Origin: Burkholderia pseudomultivorans
GTDB taxonomy: Bacteria; Pseudomonadota; Gammaproteobacteria; Burkholderiales; Burkholderiaceae
DNA length: 64,000 nt
Reading direction: 5' to 3'
NCBI RefSeq assembly: GCF_001718415.1
Contig: NZ_CP013378.1
Span: forward strand, 992,001-1,056,000
Shown: piece by piece, positions 45,461-53,598 of the stretch
Position numbering within the stretch: position 1 is the stretch's first letter
How the letters are laid out: each line of letters opens with the position of its first letter
The notes under the pieces: model-generated
The model's database searches: none
Seen by the model: only the letters and a program-made list of their open reading frames with translations
Told to the model about the DNA's origin: nothing
Position numbers and translations under genes: made by a program

Positions 45461-46252
45461 CTATCGTTCGACCGCGCGCAGGAAATGCGCGATGCGGCTC
45501 TTCGAGTCCCGATCGGCCGACAGCACATCTTCCGGCGCGCCCGACTCGTGAATCGTTCCATCCGCAACGAAATGAATGCGGTCCGCCAGCTTGCGCGCGA
45601 AACTCATCTCGTGCGTGACGATGGCCAGCGTCATGCCGGCATCGGCGAGCGCGCGAATCGTGTCGAGCACGCCCGCGACGAGTTCCGGATCGAGCGCCGA
45701 AGTCGGTTCGTCGAACAGCACGACCTTCGGCTTCATCGCCAGCGCACGCGCGATCGCGACGCGCTGCTTCTGCCCGCCGGAAAGCTGATCCGGATAATGA
45801 TCGAGCCGCTTTTCGAGGCCGACCTGCTTCAGGATCGCTTCCGCTTCCGCAACGGCCTGATCGCGCGTGCAACCGAGCACGTGAATCGGCCCCTCGATGA
45901 CGTTCTCGAGCACGGTCCGGTGCGCGAACAGGTTGAATTGCTGAAAGACCATCGGCATCTTGCGACGCGCGATGCGCAGCCGGGATTCGGCAATCACGCG
46001 AAACACCGCGCCTTCCTGCCGGCAAAGCGACTCGCCGTCGAAACGGATTTCGCCGCCGGTCGGAACGTCGAGAAAGTTGATGCAGCGAAGCAGCGTCGAC
46101 TTTCCGCCGCCGCTCGGTCCGATGAAGAAATTGACCTCGCCCGGTCGAATGCACAGGTCGATTCCGTTGAGCACCTTCAGCGTGCCGAACGATTTCTGCA
46201 GCCCGCGGACCTCGATGATCGGCTCCGCGTCATGATTGACGTCAGCGTTCAA
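45461..46252 (-). CDS. polar amino-acid ABC transporter ATPase
   Basis: 263 residues, GlnQ/HisP type. Walker A GPSGGGKSTLLR, Q-loop MVFQQFNLFAHRTVLENV, signature LSGGQKQR, Walker B VVLFDEPTSALDPE, and H-loop IVTHEMSFARKLADR. Energises uptake with the permease at 46242 (11 bp overlap) and the binding protein at 47025. About 150 residues in, VLGCTRDQA replaces the common V-K-M/L-R-E-EA segment, otherwise standard. Confidence 0.95.
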   Translation of the reverse strand: MNADVNHDAEPIIEVRGLQKSFGTLKVLNGIDLCIRPGEVNFFIGPSGGGKSTLLRCINFLDVPTGGEIRFDGESLCRQEGAVFRVIAESRLRIARRKMPMVFQQFNLFAHRTVLENVIEGPIHVLGCTRDQAVAEAEAILKQVGLEKRLDHYPDQLSGGQKQRVAIARALAMKPKVVLFDEPTSALDPELVAGVLDTIRALADAGMTLAIVTHEMSFARKLADRIHFVADGTIHESGAPEDVLSADRDSKSRIAHFLRAVER

Positions 46253-47015
46253 GATTCACCCCCCGCCCCTGTGCGGGCATTGCCCCGACGGCGCCGACGG
46301 ACGCCTCGTACGATCCGGCACGCGCGACCGCGCGCGAAGCCGTGCGCCGGCCGCCGCGATGGGCCGGCGTGAAGGTCCGCTCGATCCAGCGCACGCCGCG
46401 CGCTGCGGCGAAACTCATCGCGAAGTAAATGATCGCGACCATCAGGTACACCTGCATGCTCATGAAGGTTTCGGCGATGATGATCGTCCCGTGACGCAGC
46501 AGTTCGTTCACCGCGATGAACGACACCAGCGACGAATCCTTCATCAGCGAGATGAAGTAGCCGCCGACCGTCGGCAACGCCACCTTCATCGCCTGCGGCA
46601 GGATCACGCGCCGGTAGATCATCGCGTTCGACATGCCGATCGTCATTCCGGCTTCACGCTGCCCGTGATCGATCGACTGAATCGCCGCCCGGAATACTTC
46701 GGACAGGTAGGCGCCGAGATTCAGCGAGAGACCGAGCACGCCGGCCCAGAAGCCCGGCAGCGTCAGGCCGATCTGCGGCAGCGTGAAATAGATCACCAGC
46801 AACTGGACGACCAGCGGCACGTCGCGCCAGATTTCGACGTAGCACTGCAACGGCCATGCGATCCAGCGCCGTGGCGACAGTCGCCCGATGGCGACCGCCA
46901 GACCGAGCAGGATCGCGCCGGTCATGCTGATCAGCGACAGCTCGATGGTGATCCATGCGCCCTTCAGCAGAAACGGGAAGTAGCGTGGAATCATGTGCAG
47001 GAAAAACTCTTGCAT
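46242..47015 (-). CDS. polar amino-acid ABC transporter permease
   Basis: 257 residues, HisM/GlnP type with about five TM segments. N-terminal FLLKGAWITIELSLISM, and the EAA loop EAGMTIGMSNAMIYRRVILPQAMKVALPTVGGYFISLMKDSSLVSFIA that docks the ATPase. The C-terminal 40 residues are an unusual Arg/Gly/Ala-rich extension past the last TM helix, overlapping the ATPase gene start. Only one permease gene is present, so it should act as a homodimer. Confidence 0.94.
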   Translation of the reverse strand: MQEFFLHMIPRYFPFLLKGAWITIELSLISMTGAILLGLAVAIGRLSPRRWIAWPLQCYVEIWRDVPLVVQLLVIYFTLPQIGLTLPGFWAGVLGLSLNLGAYLSEVFRAAIQSIDHGQREAGMTIGMSNAMIYRRVILPQAMKVALPTVGGYFISLMKDSSLVSFIAVNELLRHGTIIIAETFMSMQVYLMVAIIYFAMSFAAARGVRWIERTFTPAHRGGRRTASRAVARAGSYEASVGAVGAMPAQGRGVNLER

Positions 47016-47024
47016 GGTTTTTCC

Positions 47025-47888
47025 TCATTTCGTCAGGGTCGCCTGCTCGGCCGACCATGCACCGTACTTGACGAGAATGCGCTGCCGGGTGCCGTCCTGA
47101 TCCATCGACAGCAGCGCGTTGTTCACCGCGTTCAGCAGATCCGTGCATTCCGCGCGCACCGCGACCGCGCTCGAACCGAACCGGTAGTTCGCCTTCGCCT
47201 CGGCGGCGGCCCACTCGGGCTTCGGGCGATAGTAGATCGGCTGGCCCACCACGCGCAGGTTCTTCATCTTTTCGCGCTGCCCGAGCAGGGTGCCCTGATC
47301 GAGCAGCACCGCATCGACCTGTCCGTTCTGGAGCGCGGCGAACGGCTCGCCGAACGTATTGAAATCCATCACCTCGCCGATCTTTCCTTCGTCGGCGAGA
47401 CGATGCGCATTCAGCGAGTCGTTCGTGCCGAGCGTCGTGCCGACCTTGCGCCCCTTCAAGTCCGCCGGCGACTGGATCGGTGAATCGGTCTTGACGATGA
47501 TTTGGTCATACAGCAGGAAATACGGACGGGAGAACCGTACGTTGGCGTTCTGGATCCGCTCCTGCGTCGCGGACATCGACGAGAAGATCACGTCCCATCG
47601 CCTGGCCTTGAGCCCCGGAATCAGCGTGCTCCACTCGGTGACGACGAAATCGGTCTTCGGCACGCCGATGCGCTTGCCGACCTCTTTCAACAGGTCCGAT
47701 TCCAGGCCGCCGTATGTGCCGTCCTCGTTCTGCCATGCGAACGGCCGCGTTCCCATCAGGCCGTTGCCAGCGTGCAGCACGCCCGCTGCCTTCACGTCAT
47801 CGAGGCAGCCGGCGTGGGCGCTCGGGACGACACTGGAGGACAACACCGATGCAACGGACAAAACGAACAGACGTTTGATGGCTGGCAT
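47025..47888 (-). CDS. periplasmic amino-acid-binding protein of the ABC transporter
   Basis: 287 residues from ATG 47888 (MPAIKRLFVLSVASVLSSSV), with GGAG 8 bp upstream; a GTG 9 bp earlier lies inside that site and is unlikely. Signal peptide to about residue 26 (VVPSAHA-G). Bacterial extracellular solute-binding family 3 fold: TRPFAWQNEDGTYGGLESDLLKEVGKRIG, LIPGLKARRWDVIFSSMSATQERIQNANVRFSRPYF and GRKVGTTLGTND. First gene of the ABC-hisC-hutC-like operon. Amino-acid specificity is not readable. Confidence 0.93.
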   Translation of the reverse strand: MPAIKRLFVLSVASVLSSSVVPSAHAGCLDDVKAAGVLHAGNGLMGTRPFAWQNEDGTYGGLESDLLKEVGKRIGVPKTDFVVTEWSTLIPGLKARRWDVIFSSMSATQERIQNANVRFSRPYFLLYDQIIVKTDSPIQSPADLKGRKVGTTLGTNDSLNAHRLADEGKIGEVMDFNTFGEPFAALQNGQVDAVLLDQGTLLGQREKMKNLRVVGQPIYYRPKPEWAAAEAKANYRFGSSAVAVRAECTDLLNAVNNALLSMDQDGTRQRILVKYGAWSAEQATLTK

Positions 47889-47940
47889 GGCAAACACTCC
47901 GGACGAGGGTCGTGGAAGCGCACAGGCGTGGCGCCCATGC

Positions 47941-47961
47941 TGTCTAGACCAGACTAGACCA
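47941..47961. promoter_or_regulatory. tandem HutC-type operators
   Basis: GTCTAGAC (47942-47949) is a perfect palindrome in TGTCTAGACCA, followed at once by AGACTAGACCA (47951-47961), the same site with one arm base changed. The form matches the GT-N-TA-N-AC consensus of the HutC subfamily of GntR. The pair lies 53 bp before the binding-protein start, covering the likely promoter. Confidence 0.7.
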
Positions 47962-48001
47962 CAACAAAATGCCGGCCAAAATGTTTTTCGAGAGCTGCCG
48001 C

Positions 48002-48078
48002 GACCTTATCAAGATATCGCGTCAAACTTCTTTATAAACATAGGTTTGTGCGATTTCATGACTTTCCCTGATAAGGTC
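48002..48078. repeat. 10-bp inverted repeat with 57-bp spacer
   Basis: GACCTTATCA (48002-48011) is perfectly complementary to TGATAAGGTC (48069-48078). The spacer is AT-rich and contains TTTATAAACATAGG. Could be two sites for one regulator, suited to looping. Confidence 0.55.
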
Positions 48079-48094
48079 TGGCCTGCGTCTTGCA
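48079..48094 (+). promoter_or_regulatory. sigma-54-like element with no gene downstream
   Basis: TGGCCTGCGTCTTGCA matches the -24/-12 consensus TGGCAC-N5-TTGCW at 14 of 16 positions with the GG and GC dinucleotides 10 bp apart. Read on the plus strand it points toward the 3' end of the minus-strand MHS gene, so it has no obvious target gene. Confidence 0.35.
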
Positions 48095-48103
48095 GACTAG
48101 ACC
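48095..48103. promoter_or_regulatory. upstream HutC-type half-site
   Basis: GACTAGACC repeats the second operator of 47951-47961 exactly over nine bases, about 145 bp further from the operon. It may be an auxiliary repressor site. Confidence 0.45.
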
Positions 48104-48134
48104 GCGCGTAATGAGACGGACACGCGAAATGGGG

Positions 48135-48179
48135 AAATAAAAAAACGCGGCGCGCGGCGGAATGTCATCCCGCCCCGCG
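48135..48179 (-). terminator. terminator of the MHS transporter gene
   Basis: On the minus strand a GC-rich stem (48151-48179, CGCGGGGCGGGA pairing with TTCCGCCGCGCG, one mismatch and one G-U) is followed after five bases by a run of seven T and further A/T. It begins 50 bp past the stop at 48229. Confidence 0.65.
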
Positions 48180-48228
48180 ACGCGTCCGTTCAAGCGCACC
48201 GGAGAGCGCCGACCGATTCACCGCACCG

Positions 48229-49611
48229 TCAATCGTCCGCCAGCGGCCGCTTCGCCGTCTCGCTGCTCGCGAGCATCGCGACCAGCGCGACGCCGGCCGC
48301 CCCGACCAGATACCACGCGGGCGCCAGCTTGCTGCCGGTCGCACCGATCAGCCAGGTCGCGACCAGCGGCGCCGTGCCGCCGAACAGCGCATTCGCCGCG
48401 TTGAAGCAAAACGCGAAGCCGCTGTAACGCACGCGCGTCGGGAAAATCTCCGACAGGAAACACGGCAGGGTCCCGTCGTTCATCGTCAGCAACGCGCCGA
48501 ACGCGATCTGGATCATCACGATCGTCGCGAAGCTCGCGCCCGCCAGCCCCTTGAACAGCGGCACCGTCAGCACCGCGAACAGGACCGACGCGCCGATCAG
48601 CATCGTCTTGCGTCCGACGCGATCCGACAGCGCGCCCATCAGGAAGATCAGCCCGATATATGCGGCCAGCGAAATCGTCGCCGCGATGAACGACTCGGTC
48701 TCGCCGATGCCCAGCTCCGTCGACAGGTAGGTCGGCATGTAGCTCAGCACCAGATAGAACGCGACCGCATTCAGGCACGTCACGCCGAACGCGATCAGCA
48801 TCCTGCCGCGATGCCGCGTCAGCAGTTCGGTGGCCGGCGCCTGTGCGACATGGTGCGCGCCTTCGAGCGCCTTGAACTTCGGCGTGTCCTCGAGACGAAT
48901 GCGGATATAGCGTCCGACCAGGCCGAACGGCGCGGCGAGCAGGAACGGCAGGCGCCAGCCGAAGTCGTGCAGCTGCTGCGAGGTCATCACCGCGTGCATC
49001 ACGGCGACGAAGATCGAGCCGAACAGCAGCCCTGCCGCGGTGCTGGCCGGCACGATGCTGGTATAGATGCCGCGCTTGCCTTCCGGCGCGTATTCGGCGA
49101 GGAACGCGGACGCGCCCGCATACTCGCCGGACGCCGAGAAGCCCTGCACGACGCGCACCAGCAACAGCAGCACCGGCGCGAGCATCCCGACCTGCGCATA
49201 AGTCGGCAGGAATGCGATCAGGAACGTCGAGCACGACATGATCAGGATCGACAGCGACAGCGCGGTCCGACGCCCGACCCGGTCGCCGAAGTGCCCCCAC
49301 ACCACGCCGCCCAGCGGCCGGATCACGAACGAGATCGCGAACACGCCGTACGCGGCCAGCAAGCCGGTCGTCGCGTCGCTCTTCGGGAAGAAGACGACCG
49401 CGATGACGGTCGCGAGATAGCCGTACGACGCGTAATCGAACCATTCGACGAAATTGCCGATGAAGCTCGCGCATGCGGCCCGCTTCAACAGTTTCGGATC
49501 GGCCGCTTCGCGCGCGGTCGCGCCGCCGCCCGAATGGATCGCGCCGCCCTGGCCCGGCAACCATGCGCCGGCATCCGCCGACCGGCCCGACATTAGCTTT
49601 CTGGTACTCAT
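48229..49611 (-). CDS. MFS transporter, MHS family
   Basis: 460 residues from ATG 49611 (MSTRKLMSGRSADAGAWLP), set by GGAG at 7 bp; the open frame above it is not homologous. N-terminal 40 residues are a cytoplasmic extension. Family marks: FIGNFVEWFDYASYGYLATVIAVVFFP, RPLGGVVWGHFGDRVGRRTAL, GFSASGEYAGASAFLAEYAPEGKRG. 12 TM. Next to creatinase on the same strand but 671 bp and a terminator away, so its substrate may be creatine-like only as a guess. Confidence 0.9.
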   Translation of the reverse strand: MSTRKLMSGRSADAGAWLPGQGGAIHSGGGATAREAADPKLLKRAACASFIGNFVEWFDYASYGYLATVIAVVFFPKSDATTGLLAAYGVFAISFVIRPLGGVVWGHFGDRVGRRTALSLSILIMSCSTFLIAFLPTYAQVGMLAPVLLLLVRVVQGFSASGEYAGASAFLAEYAPEGKRGIYTSIVPASTAAGLLFGSIFVAVMHAVMTSQQLHDFGWRLPFLLAAPFGLVGRYIRIRLEDTPKFKALEGAHHVAQAPATELLTRHRGRMLIAFGVTCLNAVAFYLVLSYMPTYLSTELGIGETESFIAATISLAAYIGLIFLMGALSDRVGRKTMLIGASVLFAVLTVPLFKGLAGASFATIVMIQIAFGALLTMNDGTLPCFLSEIFPTRVRYSGFAFCFNAANALFGGTAPLVATWLIGATGSKLAPAWYLVGAAGVALVAMLASSETAKRPLADD

Positions 49612-50282
49612 GCTCAGTCTCCAAACTGAATCGTACGTTGCGGTGTCGTGGCCGCCATCCGTGATTCGATCGATCGTTCGGTGCTTGCGCTGCGCAGCGC
49701 ACGAATCGCGGCCGTTCAAGCGCATGGTAGGAGCTGGCGCCCCAGGAAGATTTTCATTTTCGACAATCGACTCTCTGGATTCGACATCGAGGGTTAACAC
49801 CGCAGAATCCGGCGGGCGGCAGCGCTGCCGCATTCGCGTGCGGAAAGCGTCGCATCTTCGGCGATCTTGCGTCGAAATCGGCAAGCCGCGGGAAACGCCG
49901 AGCGGCGTGGATCGTGGAGCGAAACGATATGTCGCCGCGCCATGAAAGCGCGAACGGGATGGAAGGGACGAGACGCGCGCGTCCGGACAGACGATCGGTC
50001 CGTTCCGCACGCCGTGCAAACGCCTGATCATCAAGTCGGACGATTCGGCAGGATGACGAATGATAGGGGCTCGATCGAGCCATGTGTCGAAACGCACCTG
50101 CTCGCGAATACAGGGGACGAATACGACAGCCGTGCATCGATCGCGATCGGACCCACGATCGACCCGGCGTTCGACGGACCAAAGCAAAACGGGGCAATCC
50201 TGCCGGATCGCCCCGTCGCCTGCATTTCTTTACACGGCCGCCGTCGCGCGACCGAAGCCGAAACCGCGCGCCTATGCGCCGG
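49612..50282. other. 671-bp region between creatinase and the MHS transporter
   Basis: Holds the creatinase terminator (50183-50216) at one end and the transporter promoter at the other. The rest gives only arginine-rich frames without starts; I see nothing coding in it. Confidence 0.55.
50183..50216 (-). terminator. Rho-independent terminator of the creatinase gene
   Basis: ACGGGGCGATCC and GGATTGCCCCGT (minus strand, 50216-50205 and 50200-50189) pair over 12 bp with one G-U around a 4-nt loop, followed by TTTTGCTTTGG. It is 67 bp past the stop at 50283. Confidence 0.78.
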
Positions 50283-51494
50283 TCATCCCTTGATGATGTT
50301 GTGCTCCGGCCCGTACGGGAACGCGGTGATATTGGTGGCGCCGCGCTCGCCGACGACGAGAATGTCGTGCTCGCGATAACCGCCTGCGCCGGGATGGCCC
50401 TGCGGCAGCATGATCATCGGCTCCATCGACACGACCATGTTCGGCTCCAGCACCGTATCGATGTCCTCGCGCAGTTCAAGCCCTGCCTCGCGACCGTAGT
50501 AGTGCGACAGCACGCCGAACGAGTGACCGTAGCCGAAGGTCCGGTACTGCAGCAGCCCGTATTCCGCGTAGATCTTGTTGAGTTCGAACGCGATGTCGCT
50601 GCAGCGCGCACCGGGCTTGATCAACTTCAGGCCCGCCTCGTGCACCTCGACGTTGATCTTCCACAGGCGCAGGTGTTCGTCCGGGCAGTGGTCGAAGAAC
50701 ATCGTGCGCTCCAGCGCCGTGTAGTAGCCGGCGATCATCGAGAAGCAGTTCAGGCTCAGGATGTCGCCCTTCTGCACCTTGCGCGTGGTGACGGGATTGT
50801 GCGCGCCGTCCGTGTTGATGCCGGACTGGAACCACGTCCACGTGTCCATCAGCTCCGAATCGGGAAAGCGGCGCGCGATTTCGCGCACCATCGCCTGCGT
50901 CGATGCGAGCGCCACCTCGTGCTCGGGCACGCCTTCGCGCACCGCGGCGGCCAGCGCCGCGCCGCCGACATCGCAGACGTTCGCGCCATGCTTGATGAGC
51001 GCGATCTCCTCGTCGGACTTGATCATGCGCATGCGCATCGTCTGTACGCCGATGTCGACGAACTCGACCGACGGCAGCGCCGCCTTCAGCTTCGCCAGCA
51101 CGTCGAGCGGCACCTGGTCGAACTCGATACCGACACGGCCGCGATCGTCGATCTCGGCCTGCACCGCGCGGAAGAAATTGTCGCGCTGCCAGTCGGTGTA
51201 GACGACGTTGTAGTCGCCGACCGTGCGCCGCCACGGCTGGCCGCCGTCGATGTTCGCCGAGATCGACACGACCTTGTCGGGCGTCACGACGAGGCCGTAC
51301 TTGCGGCCGAACGAACAGTACAGGAAGTCCGAGTAGTAGTTGATGTTGTGATACGAAGTGAACAGCGCCGCATCGATGTTCTCGCGCGCCATCAGTTCGC
51401 GCAGCTTGCGCTGACGGTTCGCATATTCGGCATCGGAGAACGTGTGCTTCACCTTCTCGCCGTTCTCGATTCGAATCAGGTTCTCCATCTTCAT
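50283..51494 (-). CDS. creatinase (creatine amidinohydrolase)
   Basis: Hydrolyses creatine to sarcosine and urea; pita-bread fold without metal. 403 residues, the same length as the Pseudomonas enzyme, from ATG 51494 with GAGGAG. Long blocks are identical by memory to that enzyme: FTSYHNINYYSDFLYCSFGR, SISANIDGGQPWRRTVG, TWTWFQSGINTDGAHNPVTT and FGYGHSFG. The catalytic base His232 (DGAHNP) is at exactly the expected number. No creatininase or sarcosine oxidase gene is adjacent; the upstream AraC/GlxA-type regulator on the same strand is the likely activator. Confidence 0.96.
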   Translation of the reverse strand: MKMENLIRIENGEKVKHTFSDAEYANRQRKLRELMARENIDAALFTSYHNINYYSDFLYCSFGRKYGLVVTPDKVVSISANIDGGQPWRRTVGDYNVVYTDWQRDNFFRAVQAEIDDRGRVGIEFDQVPLDVLAKLKAALPSVEFVDIGVQTMRMRMIKSDEEIALIKHGANVCDVGGAALAAAVREGVPEHEVALASTQAMVREIARRFPDSELMDTWTWFQSGINTDGAHNPVTTRKVQKGDILSLNCFSMIAGYYTALERTMFFDHCPDEHLRLWKINVEVHEAGLKLIKPGARCSDIAFELNKIYAEYGLLQYRTFGYGHSFGVLSHYYGREAGLELREDIDTVLEPNMVVSMEPMIMLPQGHPGAGGYREHDILVVGERGATNITAFPYGPEHNIIKG

Positions 51495-51629
51495 GTGCTC
51501 GCTCCTCGGTAAAAAGCGGGGTGGGTGTGAGCAGATGGTAGAAGTTCGACGAATTCGAAGATTTCCGCGATGGACATCATCGTTCGCGAATTGGCCATGC
51601 CGGGTTAACCACCAGACCGGCACGAAGCC

Positions 51630-52646
51630 CTACAGCGCGTTCTGATAGCGGCGCCGGTCGGCGATCGGCGAGATCTGGAACTGTTCCTTGTAGCGCGTCG
51701 CGAAATGGGTCGTCGACGTGAAGCCCGTGCGTGCGCATACGTCCTCCAGCGAGGCCGCGGTGCGGTACAGCAGTTGCCGTGCGCGCAGCAGGCGAATCTC
51801 CAGATAGGCCTGCGCGGGCGACTTGCCGAGGCGATCCTGGAACCACCGCTGCAGCTGTCGCTGCGACACGTGCAGATGCTCGGCGATCTCCGGCACCGAA
51901 AGCGTCTCCTCGACATTGCTTTCCATCAGCTGCAATGCCTCGTCGAGCTTCTCGTGCTCCGCGCCGATGTACTGGCGCAGCGAGGTTTGCTGCCGGTATT
52001 CGCGACTGCGCGGTTCCGCGACCAGCAATTCGAGCACGCGCGCGGCCAGCGCGCGGCTGCCGGGCGCGGCCGCCAGCAGATGCACCATCAGGTCGAGCGG
52101 CGCGACGCCGCCGCTGCACGTATAGCGGTCGCGATCGACTTCGTAGAGGCGCGTCGATACCGTCAGTTTCGGGAACTGCTCCATCAGCACGTCCTGGTCC
52201 TCCCAGTGGATCGTGCAGCGATAGCCGTTCAGCAGCCCGGCGCGCGCGAGGAAGTAGCTGCCGGTGTCGAGGCCGCCGAGCGCGGTTCCGCTGCGCGCCT
52301 GGCGGCGCAGCCAGTCGACGATCGCGCCGGTGCGCCGGCGCGGCACCGGATTGGGGCCGACCACGAACACGACGTCGAACGCTTCGCTGTCCGACATCGA
52401 TACGTCCGGCACGACGCGGATGCCGTCGCTCGACCGGACGACATCGTCGCCGGGCGCGATCAGCCGATAATCGTAGACACGCCGCCCGACGACCATGTTG
52501 GCGATGCGCAAGGGATCGATCGCGGCACTCAGCGCAATCAGCGAGAAATTGTCGACCAGCAGGAAGCCGTACCGGACGACGCGAAGGTCATGAATGGCTT
52601 CGCGCGATCGGGACGACGCAGACGGAACGAACGCGTTTTTCGACAT
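51630..52646 (-). CDS. AraC-family regulator with DJ-1/GATase-like domain (GlxA/GbdR type)
   Basis: 338 residues. N-terminal GATase1-like domain about 25-205 (RYGFLLVDNFSLIALSAAIDPLRIAN, VFVVGPNP, GGLDTGSYFLARAGLLNG, IHWED), C-terminal AraC double HTH about 235-335 (LSVPEIAEHLHVSQRQLQRWFQDRLGKSPAQAYLEIRLLRARQLL). This is the architecture of GbdR, ArgR and CdhR regulators of glycine betaine, arginine and carnitine use; close to creatinase, whose product sarcosine belongs to that metabolism, so an activator responding to creatine or a derivative is inferred. 135 bp separate it from creatinase. Confidence 0.9.
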   Translation of the reverse strand: MSKNAFVPSASSRSREAIHDLRVVRYGFLLVDNFSLIALSAAIDPLRIANMVVGRRVYDYRLIAPGDDVVRSSDGIRVVPDVSMSDSEAFDVVFVVGPNPVPRRRTGAIVDWLRRQARSGTALGGLDTGSYFLARAGLLNGYRCTIHWEDQDVLMEQFPKLTVSTRLYEVDRDRYTCSGGVAPLDLMVHLLAAAPGSRALAARVLELLVAEPRSREYRQQTSLRQYIGAEHEKLDEALQLMESNVEETLSVPEIAEHLHVSQRQLQRWFQDRLGKSPAQAYLEIRLLRARQLLYRTAASLEDVCARTGFTSTTHFATRYKEQFQISPIADRRRYQNAL

Positions 52647-52756
52647 CGGGGGATCGGCGCCACCGGACCGACGGGCAGGAAGGATGCGGCATCATAGCGC
52701 CCGGCGTCCGGTCGCGGCAATGCACGGCGCCGGCGCGCGCAGGCGCGGCAACGATG

Positions 52757-53437
52757 TCAACGACCGAGCCGGCGTTGACGCAGGAACGCATTCAGCTCGT
52801 CGCCTGCATGCTCGATATGGCGTTTCAGCAGCGCGGCCGCTGCGCGCACGTCGCGCTTGCGGCACAGCGCGACCAGCTCGGCGTGCTCGGATTCGGCCAC
52901 GTCGCGCGCCGCCACGGACAGCGAAAGCTGCACGCGCGTGTAGCGGTCGGTCTGCTGCAGCAGCGACGCGACGATCGCCGCCGTCTTCGGCTGTTCGGCG
53001 CGCGACAGCAGCAGATGATGGAGCTCGGTGTTCAGCTCGCCCCAGCGCCCGGACTGGCTCGCATGCAGCACCTCGCTGTATTCCTCGAGGATCGCGTCGA
53101 GCCGCGCGAAATCGTCGGCGGTCAGCTTCGGGATCGATTTTTTCAGCAGCACGGGCTCCAGCAGCGCGCGCAGCTCGAACAGCTCGGTGATGTCTTCCGG
53201 CGACAGCTCCGATACGATCGCCCCCTTGTGCGGCAGGATCTTCACCAGCCCTTCGCTCTCGAGTTGCACGAGCGCTTCGCGCAGCGGAATGCGGCTGATG
53301 CCCAGTTCGGTGGCGAGCGCATCCTGGCGAAGCTGATAGCCGTCGACATATTCCCCGGTCAGAATGCGGCGGCGCAATTCGTTTGCCGCGGCTTCGGCGC
53401 GCGTGGCGTAGACAAGAGCAGGGCGTTTCTCGTTCAT
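52757..53437 (-). CDS. GntR-family regulator, FCD subfamily
   Basis: 226 residues. Winged helix about 12-75 (LRQDALATELGISRIPLREALVQLESEGLVKILPHKGAIVSEL), FCD ligand domain about 85-215 with the metal-type histidines in NTELHHLLLSRA and SEHAELVALCRKRDVRAAAALLKRHIEHA. Lies downstream of, and co-oriented with, the MHS transporter gene. Its own upstream region and that of the transporter and the DapA-family gene share a common AT-rich motif (ATATTGTA-K-AAA), which identifies it as the likely regulator of all three. Confidence 0.92.
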   Translation of the reverse strand: MNEKRPALVYATRAEAAANELRRRILTGEYVDGYQLRQDALATELGISRIPLREALVQLESEGLVKILPHKGAIVSELSPEDITELFELRALLEPVLLKKSIPKLTADDFARLDAILEEYSEVLHASQSGRWGELNTELHHLLLSRAEQPKTAAIVASLLQQTDRYTRVQLSLSVAARDVAESEHAELVALCRKRDVRAAAALLKRHIEHAGDELNAFLRQRRLGR

Positions 53438-53501
53438 GTTCCGGTTCGGACTGGGGGATGACGGTCGGGCAGGCGCCGACGCAGCGACGGATATTGCATA
53501 C

Positions 53502-53514
53502 TTTCTACAATATT
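53502..53514. promoter_or_regulatory. FCD-GntR operator candidate, site A
   Basis: TTTCTACAATATT, on the other strand AATATTGTAGAAA, 65 bp upstream of the GntR gene. Shares the ATATTGTA-K-AAA core with sites B and C. Confidence 0.5.
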
Positions 53515-53540
53515 AGCAGAGCGCCCCGCCGCTGCCTGCG

Positions 53541-53568
53541 CAAAAAAGCCACCGTCGACGGTGGCTTT
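53541..53568 (-). terminator. Rho-independent terminator of the MHS transporter gene
   Basis: AAAGCCACCGTCGACGGTGGCTTT (53545-53568) is a 24-bp perfect palindrome; on the minus strand it runs into six T, 30 bp past the stop at 53599. It separates the transporter from the GntR gene. Confidence 0.85.
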
Positions 53569-53598
53569 GATCCCTGCGACCGGGCTTCGGGCGCCCGG

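Larger units (their letters stand above)
47889..48228. other. 340-bp operator-rich region upstream of the ABC operon
   Basis: No gene. Contains the tandem HutC-type sites (47941-47961), a 10-bp inverted repeat with a 57-bp spacer (48002-48078), a further HutC-type half-site (48095-48103), a sigma-54-like element (48079-48094, plus strand) and, next to the following gene, the terminator of the MHS transporter. Confidence 0.6.
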
